Below, one piece after another: positions 1 to 6,804 of a DNA stretch of 16,921 bases. A program made the position numbers and the translations under genes. How positions within the stretch are numbered: position 1 is the stretch's first letter; each line of letters begins with the position of its first letter. The notes below the pieces were generated by a model that worked only from the letters and a program-made list of their open reading frames with translations, was not told the DNA's origin and did no database searches. The stretch is from an uncultured Aliarcobacter sp. GTDB taxonomy: Bacteria; Campylobacterota; Campylobacteria; Campylobacterales; Arcobacteraceae. The stretch lies in NCBI GenBank assembly GCA_947629065.1, contig CANRCH010000020.1, positions 1-16,921 of the forward strand, written 5' to 3'.

Positions 1-9
1 GGGGAAGAA

Positions 10-23
10 GAGTTTTAAAACTC
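10..23. repeat. 14-bp perfect palindrome at the 3' end of the 166-aa gene
   Basis: GAGTTTTAAAACTC reads the same on both strands and includes the last codons (Glu-Phe) and stop of the minus-strand gene. The same 14-mer forms the centre of the longer palindrome at 9202-9227, where the minus-strand gene also ends Glu-Phe-stop. It could act as a weak transcription terminator, but no T-run follows it in the direction of the gene before the window ends, so that role is uncertain. Confidence 0.4.
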
Positions 24-515
24 ATCCTCTTCACTGCACATAGCTTCAAGTTCATCTTTAATTATCAAAGCATCCATCTGTCTTGATTTTATATTTAAAG
101 CTTTTGCTTCACCAAAACATTTTACTTCTAGACCATTTTCAGTCTTAGTAAAAGTTATTTCACCTGCACCTTGAATAATATAATCTGTAAAAATTCTATT
201 TGCAACTCTAGCAAATCCAAACTTTTTTGGAAAAATTATAAACTTCGATGAAGTTACAATATATCTTGATTCTGTTGCAAAACTATCCAACAAAGAGTAT
301 CTTTTCTCTTCATTTGTTTTACCTTGAATCAAATCACACTGCAAATCATCACACAAAAGACAAATTCTATTGTCATTTATCTTTATATAACCAAACTCAT
401 TTGGCTTTACTCTATCTTTGTAAAATCTTTTAAAAACCTCAATATGATCAAAAGAGTTTGAAAAAACTATCAAACTCTTATTTGTTCTTGCATATTTTGC
501 AAAATTCGAAATCAT
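15..515 (-). CDS. Hypothetical protein, 166 aa, downstream of the Na+/H+ antiporter
   Basis: I do not recognise this protein. It is soluble, with no signal peptide and no membrane segment, and mixes hydrophobic beta-like stretches (residues about 13-18, 85-95 and 110-122) with charged helices. It has three Cys between about 54 and 60 (CLLCDDLQC) and one near the acidic C-terminus (CSEEDEF). The spacing of the first three does not form a recognisable zinc site. The ATG is supported by an AAGGA ribosome site (524-528 on the plus strand) that overlaps the stop codon of the antiporter gene 12 bp upstream, so the two are almost certainly one transcript with coupled translation. A role linked to the transporter is possible only by position. 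The gene is complete at its C-terminus. Confidence 0.75.
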   Translation of the reverse strand: MISNFAKYARTNKSLIVFSNSFDHIEVFKRFYKDRVKPNEFGYIKINDNRICLLCDDLQCDLIQGKTNEEKRYSLLDSFATESRYIVTSSKFIIFPKKFGFARVANRIFTDYIIQGAGEITFTKTENGLEVKCFGEAKALNIKSRQMDALIIKDELEAMCSEEDEF

Positions 516-527
516 TTTTAAATTCCT

Positions 528-1787
528 TTATAATATTATAAAACATAGTGCTGCTATTACTGTTGGTACAATTGCTCCTAAAAATAAGTATCTAGGATCT
601 ATTGTATTATCTTCAAAGTGGCTTTTTAAAATAGCAACTCCTGCTGGGTTTGGTGCATTTGCAATAACAGTAAGTCCACCACCACAAACAGCACCAGCAA
701 CTAAATAGTATTTAAACTCATCACTTAATCCATCAACTAAAGATCCTAAATATGTAATTGCAGCATTATCTGTAAATGAACCTAAAGTAATAGCACTAAT
801 AAACGCTTCCATATTACTCATTCGTGAAATTAAATCTTTTAACCACCACTCTTGCATTCCACCTAAAATAACTAATCCACCAAGGAAAAATGCAACTAAA
901 AGCCCCTCTCTTAACATCAATCTATCTTGATATTGTTGATATGCATAAGTAACACCTAAAAATAGTAAAAATATACTCATAAAAATTGGTGGATAGTGCC
1001 CAAAGAAAATAACTAAAAATAGGAATATATAGTGAGTTAATGTAATAGAAAATGGAATTGCTGTTTTATCACTAACACTTGTTCTAATTGTAATTTGGCT
1101 TAACTCTTTGTAAAATAGAACTATAATTAAGCTTGTATTTATAAAAATAGCAACCATAGCTTTCCATCCAAATGTCATAAACATAAAATAGTTACTCCAA
1201 TCCCAAGTTTTTGCAACCATCAAAATTGGTGGTGCTGCAAAATTAGTTAAAGTTCCACCAATTGAAACATTTACAAACAAAGCTCCCAAAGTCATATATT
1301 TAAGTTTTTTAGATATTCCTTGAGAAAATAGCTTATCACTTAAAATAAGTGCTGCTAGAGTCATAGCTGCTGGTTCAGTAATAAGTGAACCAAAAATAGG
1401 AACAACTGCCATAACTACAAAGTAAAACCCTGTTGCACCTTTTCTAGGCAAAATATTTGATAACTTCTTAACAAGTGTAATAACTGAGTTTAATATTGGT
1501 CTTGTTGCTGCCATAACCATAATTACAAAAACAAACATTGTTTCTATATAGCTTCTTTCATTCATATAGTTAATTGTTGATTCTTTTCCACTCAAAGCAA
1601 ACATAAAAATAACTAAAATCATAGCCCAAATTCCAAAAACAACTTCTATTTCACCTAAAAGATGAAAAAGCCCTGCGTGTTTATCACTTCTATTTGCTAT
1701 GCTTTCAAAATACTTAACTGAAAAAATATGAATAATTGCCAAAGCAAAAATAACTGCAGCAATAATCTCCAAAGATGTAGGTGGCAT
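528..1787 (-). CDS. Putative Na+/H+ antiporter (PF07399-type, ion transporter superfamily)
   Basis: A 419-residue inner-membrane protein, almost entirely hydrophobic, with about eleven or twelve predicted membrane segments (for example 5-24, 43-66, 80-100, 205-227, 246-285, 360-380 and 399-419). The paired re-entrant motifs typical of this family are visible: GSLITEPAAMTLAA in the first half and GGTLTNFAAPPILMVA just after it, with a second-half counterpart around GSFTDNAAITYLGS and ANAPNPAGVAIL. These repeats resemble the ArsB/NhaD ion transporter fold, and the family is annotated as putative Na+/H+ antiporters, exchanging sodium for protons for pH and salt balance. The substrate is inferred from family naming only. 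The start has a strong AAGGAGA ribosome site (plus-strand 1792-1798). It is the first gene of a two-gene minus-strand unit and diverges from uvrA. Confidence 0.85.
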   Translation of the reverse strand: MPPTSLEIIAAVIFALAIIHIFSVKYFESIANRSDKHAGLFHLLGEIEVVFGIWAMILVIFMFALSGKESTINYMNERSYIETMFVFVIMVMAATRPILNSVITLVKKLSNILPRKGATGFYFVVMAVVPIFGSLITEPAAMTLAALILSDKLFSQGISKKLKYMTLGALFVNVSIGGTLTNFAAPPILMVAKTWDWSNYFMFMTFGWKAMVAIFINTSLIIVLFYKELSQITIRTSVSDKTAIPFSITLTHYIFLFLVIFFGHYPPIFMSIFLLFLGVTYAYQQYQDRLMLREGLLVAFFLGGLVILGGMQEWWLKDLISRMSNMEAFISAITLGSFTDNAAITYLGSLVDGLSDEFKYYLVAGAVCGGGLTVIANAPNPAGVAILKSHFEDNTIDPRYLFLGAIVPTVIAALCFIIL

Positions 1788-1840
1788 AAAATCTCCTTGA
1801 TTTAAATTTTTTATTTATTATTGTGATTGATAATCTAAAT

Positions 1841-1846
1841 ATTTTA
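1841..1846 (-). promoter_or_regulatory. Probable -10 box for the antiporter operon
   Basis: On the minus strand the sequence reads TTTTTGTAAAAT, matching the TTTTGNTATAAT-like -10 region of Campylobacterota housekeeping promoters with one change in the hexamer. It lies about 54 bp upstream of the antiporter ATG. No -35 box is evident, as is usual in this group. Confidence 0.5.
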
Positions 1847-2010
1847 CAAAAATTTTACTTAAAGTTTTTTTGTTCATTTTTTATAGGAATTAAACATTAA
1901 CAGTTTATTAATATGTATAGTCTTTATTAAGTATTTTAAATATACAAAATATCAATTAATTCATAAAAATAACATATTTTAGTTTTACTAGCTTATTATG
2001 AAAATTTATA

Positions 2011-2016
2011 TATAAT
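2011..2016 (+). promoter_or_regulatory. Probable -10 box for uvrA
   Basis: A consensus TATAAT lies 28 bp upstream of the uvrA ATG within TTTATATATAATATAAG. A transcript starting about 7 bases downstream would have a short leader with an AAAGG-like ribosome site at about 2034-2039. I see no LexA-type or other damage-response operator. Confidence 0.6.
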
Positions 2017-2044
2017 ATAAGCTTTAAAATTTTAAAGGCAAATT

Positions 2045-4858
2045 ATGAGTAATACAATAAAAATTTTTAATGCAAAAGAGAATAATTTAAAAAATATAAA
2101 TCTAGAGATTCCAAAAAATAAGCTAATAGTATTTACAGGTCTTTCTGGAAGTGGAAAATCTACACTAGCTTTTGACACACTTTACGCTGAAGGTCAAAGA
2201 AGATATATAGAGTCTTTATCATCTTATGCTAGACAGTTTTTAGATAAAGTTGGGAAACCTGATGTTGAAAGGATTGAGGGATTAACACCTGCAATTGCAA
2301 TTGACCAAAAAACAACTTCAAAAAATCCAAGATCAACAGTTGGAACAATAACTGAAGTTTATGACTATTTTAGACTTTTGTTTGCAAGGGTTGGAAAGCA
2401 ACATTGTCATAAATGTTTAAAACCAATATCACAAATGAGTGCAAGTGATATTATAAACCAAGTTTTATCTTTACCAGAAGATTCAAAACTACTAATTTTA
2501 GCACCTTTAGTAAATAGAAAAAAAGGTAGCTTTGCTGATTTACTTGAAAGTCTTAGAGCAAAAGGTTATGTAAGAGCGATGATTGATGGTGTTATGGTAA
2601 GACTTGATGAGGATATAGAGTTATCCAAAACACAAATGCATACAATAAAAGTGATCATCGATAGAGTTGTTATAAGAGAAGAAAACAGAGATAGAATTGC
2701 ACAAGATGTAGAAAAAGGTTTAAAAGAGAGTTTTGGAGAGCTTGAAGTAGAAATCACAAACTATGAAGAATTAGGGGTAGAAAAGCTTATACACTATTCA
2801 GAACATATGGCATGTTTTGATTGTAAAATATCTTTTGAACCACTTGAACCACTTAGCTTCTCATTTAACTCACCAAAAGGTGCATGTGCTTCTTGTGATG
2901 GGCTTGGAATAAGATATGCACTTGATATGAAGAAAATTATAAATGAAGATTTGGATATCGAAAATGGTGCAATAAGAATTATATATGGTTTTAATAAAGG
3001 ATACTATTTTAAAATGCTTATGGCATTTTGCCAAAGCCAAGGAATAAATACAAAAATTCCTTTTAGTGATCTTGAAGAACATCAAAAAAAAGCAATACTT
3101 CATGGAAGTGTAGATGAGATTGAGTTTTTATGGAAAAGACACAAACTTGTTAGAAAGTGGGATGGTATTGTAAAACTTGCATACGATATGATAAAAGATG
3201 AAAAAGAGATGGCTGAATATATGACTGAAAAAGTTTGTGACTCTTGCAGTGGAAATAGACTAAAACCATCTAGCCAAACGGTGTTTGTAGCACAAAAATC
3301 TATTCCAGATATATTAAATATTCCTATTGAAGAAGCACATAAATTCTTCCAAGATGATAGTAATTTTGCATATTTTAGTGAACAAAATAAAATGATTGCA
3401 GCTCCTATTTTAAAAGAGATAAAAGAGAGAGTTTTCTTTTTATATGATGTAGGTTTAGGATATATAACTCTAGGAAGAGATGCTAGAACAATTAGTGGTG
3501 GTGAAGCCCAAAGAATAAGAGTTGCTTCCCAAATTGGAAGTGGTTTAACAGGGGTTATGTATGTACTAGATGAACCATCTATTGGACTACATGAAAGAGA
3601 TACAAGTAAACTAATAAAGACATTAAGAGCATTACAAGAAAAAGGAAACACTGTTATAGTTGTTGAACATGATAAAGAGACAATAAAAGCAGCTGATTTC
3701 ATTGTAGATATTGGACCAAATGCTGGTAAATTTGGTGGTGAGGTTGTATTTGCTGGAACTTTAGATAAGATGAAAAAAGCAAAAACTTTAACAGCACTTT
3801 ATGTAACGGAAGCAAAAAAGATAGATTATTTACATAACAGACCTCAAGAAGATTTTATTGAAATAAAAAATGTAAATATAAATAATATAAAAAACCTAGA
3901 TGTACAAATTCCACTTAGAAATTTAGTTTCAATTACAGGAGTTAGTGGAAGTGGAAAATCTTCACTAATTCTTCAAACTCTACTTCCTGTTGCTCAAGAG
4001 CTTTTAAATCGTGCAAGAAAAGTAAAAAAAGTTGATGGTGTTGAAATTGATGGTTTAGATAAACTTGACAAAGTAATATATCTTGATCAAAGCCCAATTG
4101 GAAGAACTCCAAGAAGTAATCCAGCAACTTATACAGGTCTTATGGATGAGATTAGAGATCTGTTTGCAAAAACAAAGGAGTCAAGTTTAAGAGGATACAA
4201 AATAGGAAGATTTTCATTTAATGTTAAAGGAGGACGTTGTGAGAAGTGTCAAGGAGAAGGTGAAATAAAAATTGAGATGCACTTCTTGCCAGATATTATG
4301 GTTAAATGTGATGATTGCCAAGGACACAGATATAATGCCCAAACATTAGAGATTTTATATAGAGGTAAAAATATTTCTGATGTTTTAAATATGAGTGTAG
4401 ATGAAGCTTTAGAATTCTTTGCCAAAGTGCCTAAACTTCACGCAAAACTAAAAACTTTAAGCGATGTTGGACTTGGATATATAACTTTGGGACAAAATGC
4501 AATTACCCTAAGTGGTGGAGAAGCACAAAGAATAAAACTAAGTAAAGAGTTAAGCAAAAAAGATACTGGAAATACTTTATACATCCTTGATGAACCAACA
4601 ACTGGACTTCACTTTGCAGATGTTAATAGACTGACAAAAGTTCTTCACCATTTAGTTGATTTAGGAAACTCTGTTCTAGTTATTGAACACAATCTTGATG
4701 TAATTAAAAACTCTGATTATATTATAGATATTGGTCCAGAAGGTGGAGATAAAGGGGGAAAAGTTGTAGATATGGGAACAGTTGAACAAATTGCAGCAAA
4801 TCACGAAAAATCTGGCTCATATACTGGATATTATTTAGACAAAGAGATAAATGGCTAA
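2045..4858 (+). CDS. uvrA: UvrABC system protein A (excinuclease ATPase subunit)
   Basis: UvrA is the damage-recognition ATPase of nucleotide excision repair; it forms a dimer, loads UvrB at bulky lesions and then leaves. At 937 residues it matches the usual length of about 940. Visible in order are Walker A GLSGSGKST (32-40), a small CHKC pair (121/124), a first four-cysteine zinc module (C257, C260, C281, C284), ABC signature ISGGEAQRI (from 483) with Walker B YVLDEPS, a second Walker A GVSGSGKSS (632-640), the DNA-binding zinc finger C732-C735-C755-C758, a second signature LSGGEAQRI (from 822) and Walker B LYILDEPTTGLH. All catalytic elements are intact. It is transcribed alone from its own promoter and closes with a hairpin terminator. 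An in-frame run of eight A lies at 3084-3091; it does not disrupt the frame here. Confidence 0.98.
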   Translation: MSNTIKIFNAKENNLKNINLEIPKNKLIVFTGLSGSGKSTLAFDTLYAEGQRRYIESLSSYARQFLDKVGKPDVERIEGLTPAIAIDQKTTSKNPRSTVGTITEVYDYFRLLFARVGKQHCHKCLKPISQMSASDIINQVLSLPEDSKLLILAPLVNRKKGSFADLLESLRAKGYVRAMIDGVMVRLDEDIELSKTQMHTIKVIIDRVVIREENRDRIAQDVEKGLKESFGELEVEITNYEELGVEKLIHYSEHMACFDCKISFEPLEPLSFSFNSPKGACASCDGLGIRYALDMKKIINEDLDIENGAIRIIYGFNKGYYFKMLMAFCQSQGINTKIPFSDLEEHQKKAILHGSVDEIEFLWKRHKLVRKWDGIVKLAYDMIKDEKEMAEYMTEKVCDSCSGNRLKPSSQTVFVAQKSIPDILNIPIEEAHKFFQDDSNFAYFSEQNKMIAAPILKEIKERVFFLYDVGLGYITLGRDARTISGGEAQRIRVASQIGSGLTGVMYVLDEPSIGLHERDTSKLIKTLRALQEKGNTVIVVEHDKETIKAADFIVDIGPNAGKFGGEVVFAGTLDKMKKAKTLTALYVTEAKKIDYLHNRPQEDFIEIKNVNINNIKNLDVQIPLRNLVSITGVSGSGKSSLILQTLLPVAQELLNRARKVKKVDGVEIDGLDKLDKVIYLDQSPIGRTPRSNPATYTGLMDEIRDLFAKTKESSLRGYKIGRFSFNVKGGRCEKCQGEGEIKIEMHFLPDIMVKCDDCQGHRYNAQTLEILYRGKNISDVLNMSVDEALEFFAKVPKLHAKLKTLSDVGLGYITLGQNAITLSGGEAQRIKLSKELSKKDTGNTLYILDEPTTGLHFADVNRLTKVLHHLVDLGNSVLVIEHNLDVIKNSDYIIDIGPEGGDKGGKVVDMGTVEQIAANHEKSGSYTGYYLDKEING

Positions 4859-4868
4859 AAGCCATTTT
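4849..4868 (+). terminator. uvrA: Hairpin terminator after uvrA
   Basis: AAATGGCT (4849-4856), a three-base AAA loop and AGCCATTT (4860-4867) form a perfect 8-bp stem that overlaps the last uvrA codons, followed by the T-rich stretch TTTTCCTTT. It sits between the convergent ends of uvrA and dgt. In the dgt direction it lacks a following T-run, so it probably works mainly for uvrA. Confidence 0.65.
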
Positions 4869-4889
4869 CCTTTAAATATTTAAGATATT

Positions 4890-6329
4890 CTATTTTAAAG
4901 CATTTAAAATTTTATACTCTTCAAGTGCATAATCATCTGTCATTCCACTTATATAATCAATTATAAGCCTAACTCTATAATAAAACTCCAAAATAGCAAA
5001 CTTTTCACTATCATTTTCATCTAGTTTTGAGATATCTTGTTTATATGCAACAATCTGTTTTGAAGATAATCTTTTAATCAATCTTTGGGAAATAAAGCAA
5101 TCTATTCTCTCATTTCTTAAAAGTTTAGAAAAATCATTTTTGTCTAAGTCTAAAAGTGGTTTATAGTTATCAAAAAGAGAATTTATAATAGCATAAGCTT
5201 TTAGTTCCAAAGTTTGAACCTCTTGGTTTTGGTAAATATATTTTGCTGAAATATCCTTTAAAACCTTATACGCTTTATAATGTTCATCATCTTTATCATA
5301 CTCCAAAAGTGCTGCATTAAAGCTACCATCAAATATCTCTTGATGATTATTTATATAAACTTCAGATACATAATTTACAAAATTTGTAACAAGCGCCACT
5401 CTTAAAAGAGTGAAAAACATATTAAATTGATATGGTTCTTCATCTTTTTTTGCTCTTTCATACTGCTTTTCAATATTGGATAATAAAAATTCTTCATTTT
5501 GTCTTATACACTCTTCTTTTATTATTGTATAAACTTCATCAAGACTTAGAATTCCTTTTTGAACACTATCTTCTAAATCAGCTGTTAAATATGAAATATC
5601 ATCAGCTGCTTCCATAATATATGTTATTGGAAATCTATGCCCTGCTTTTATATTTAACTCTTTTTGAATATTCTCTACCAACTCTTTTTCACTAAAATAA
5701 AATCCTGGTTTTTTCTTAAGATAGTTTAAATTTGAAGAGTTTTTCTCTTCAAAAGCACCTCTTGTGTATTTTAAAACAGAGATTATTTGAAAATATGAGA
5801 GATTTAATCTTTGAAGTTTTGTAATAATTCTAATTGCTTGTGCATTTCCATCATAGTTTGATATATCTTTGGCTACTAACTCTTTTAGTTCTATATTTTC
5901 ACTATTTGTTGCAGAAAAACTAGCTATTTTTTCTAAAACATTGTTTTTTATCCACTTATTTATTGTCTCTTCTGCAAAGTGTCCAAATGGTGGATTTCCA
6001 ATATCATGAATTAAACTTGTCATCTCTGAAGTTGAGATAAAGGCATTTTCAAACTCTTCTAAACCATATTTATCTAAACCGTCGATTTTTAGTTTTTCTA
6101 AAATAGTTCTTGCTATATATCTAGCATTTTGCCCTACTTCAAGGGAGTGTGTAAGTCTTGTTCGTATTGAAGCATTTAACTCAAGTGCAAAAACTTGAGT
6201 TCTTTTTTGTAGTCTTCTAAAAGCAGATGAGGAAAAAATTCTTCCTCTATCGCTTTCTACAGTTATTTCAATATTAGCAGAAGAATAAAACTCTCTTTTT
6301 AAACTAAATTTTTCTTTATAGTCAATCAT
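4890..6329 (-). CDS. dgt: dGTP triphosphohydrolase (dGTPase, HD superfamily)
   Basis: This enzyme splits dGTP (and in some family members other dNTPs) into the deoxynucleoside and triphosphate, helping set the dNTP pool. At 479 residues it is near the length of E. coli Dgt (about 505). The metal-binding HD residues are present: H61 in TRLTHSLEV, H108-D109 in LIHDIGNPPFGH and the later aspartate pair D243/D244 in EAADDISYLTAD. The family signature FRRLQKRTQVF (37-47) is also clear. The start ATG lies 4 bp after the stop of the FlaG-like gene, so it is cotranscribed with that gene and probably translationally coupled. The C-terminal half is helical and less conserved. Its exact nucleotide preference and allosteric control cannot be read from sequence; dGTPases of this type have also been linked to phage defence, but nothing in the context points to that here. 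Confidence 0.92.
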   Translation of the reverse strand: MIDYKEKFSLKREFYSSANIEITVESDRGRIFSSSAFRRLQKRTQVFALELNASIRTRLTHSLEVGQNARYIARTILEKLKIDGLDKYGLEEFENAFISTSEMTSLIHDIGNPPFGHFAEETINKWIKNNVLEKIASFSATNSENIELKELVAKDISNYDGNAQAIRIITKLQRLNLSYFQIISVLKYTRGAFEEKNSSNLNYLKKKPGFYFSEKELVENIQKELNIKAGHRFPITYIMEAADDISYLTADLEDSVQKGILSLDEVYTIIKEECIRQNEEFLLSNIEKQYERAKKDEEPYQFNMFFTLLRVALVTNFVNYVSEVYINNHQEIFDGSFNAALLEYDKDDEHYKAYKVLKDISAKYIYQNQEVQTLELKAYAIINSLFDNYKPLLDLDKNDFSKLLRNERIDCFISQRLIKRLSSKQIVAYKQDISKLDENDSEKFAILEFYYRVRLIIDYISGMTDDYALEEYKILNALK

Positions 6330-6333
6330 TTAT

Positions 6334-6696
6334 TTAGTTGTTATTTTCTTGTAAACTTAGCATATAAGCTTTTACTTTCATCATCTCTTCTGTTGGATAT
6401 TGATTCTCTATTTTTGCTCTTTCTACTTTTACATAAAAATCTTTTGATTTTGTATTGTATCCGAAGCTTGTATTTGAGATTGAAACTTCATATTTACTAT
6501 TTAAATCTACACCCTCATTTTTTACTTCACTAGCTTCTGATTTAGCTTTTGCTTTTGATAAAATATCTTGTTGAATCTGTTCTAAATCTTTTCTTGCACT
6601 AATATTTGAAGAATCTGACATAGATTTTACTTGTTGCATTTTTGTATCTTGATTATCTTTATATTGATCAATTCTAGGAATAACACCTATTTCCAT
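6334..6696 (-). CDS. FlaG-like flagellar protein (tentative)
   Basis: A 120-residue soluble protein with a polar, flexible N-terminal half (Gln/Ser/Lys-rich, possible helix at 35-55) and a compact C-terminal domain from about 65. The segment L65...Y69EVSISNTSFGYN followed by DFYVKVERAKIENQYPTEEM (86-105) fits the FlaG pattern of a short strand with F-x-Y-N, a second strand V-x-V and a terminal P-x-E-E-M helix. FlaG proteins affect filament length or assembly in flagellated bacteria, including Campylobacter. The match rests on pattern only and is at the weak end. The start is supported by AAAGGAG 8 bp upstream. It is the first gene of a unit with dgt, and no flagellin, fliD or fliS lies nearby. 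Alternative: an uncharacterised small protein specific to this group. Confidence 0.55.
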   Translation of the reverse strand: MEIGVIPRIDQYKDNQDTKMQQVKSMSDSSNISARKDLEQIQQDILSKAKAKSEASEVKNEGVDLNSKYEVSISNTSFGYNTKSKDFYVKVERAKIENQYPTEEMMKVKAYMLSLQENNN

Positions 6697-6726
6697 TGGA
6701 AACTCCTTTGTTTAGAAATTTAGTTT

Positions 6727-6732
6727 ATTATA
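6727..6732 (-). promoter_or_regulatory. -10 box for the FlaG-like/dgt unit
   Basis: The minus strand reads TTTTGCTATAAT, an excellent match to the Campylobacterota sigma-70 -10 region, about 31 bp upstream of the start codon. No sigma-54 (GG/GC) or sigma-28-like element is visible, which would be expected for a late flagellar gene, so this unit looks constitutively expressed. Confidence 0.65.
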
Positions 6733-6770
6733 GCAAAATAAAATAATTTTTGTATTCATCTTTTTTTTGA

Positions 6771-6776
6771 TATAAT
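6771..6776 (+). promoter_or_regulatory. -10 box for the HerA-like ATPase gene
   Basis: TATAAT preceded by TTTTTTTTGA lies 28 bp upstream of the ATG at 6805. The box is embedded in the inverted repeat TTTGAT-ATA-ATCAAA (6766-6780), and a run of eight T (6761-6768) directly precedes it. A clear ribosome site AAAGAGG (6791-6797) follows. Confidence 0.65.
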
Positions 6777-6804
6777 CAAATATTTTTAAAAAAGAGGTTT
6801 TACT

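Noticed and set aside
1825..1835. GATTGATAATC in the antiporter/uvrA gap as a Fur-type operator
   Set aside because: Only a short partial match to a GATAAT-style box, in AT-rich sequence, and neither neighbour is an iron gene.
3084..3091. Run of eight A in uvrA as a phase-variation site
   Set aside because: The frame is intact across it and uvrA is a core repair gene; there is no sign of switching, only the general slippage risk of such a run.
3100..3702. A 200-codon open frame on the minus strand inside uvrA
   Set aside because: It lies wholly within the intact uvrA frame, has no ribosome site and reads as low-complexity Ser/Leu/Ile sequence; it is a shadow of the real gene.
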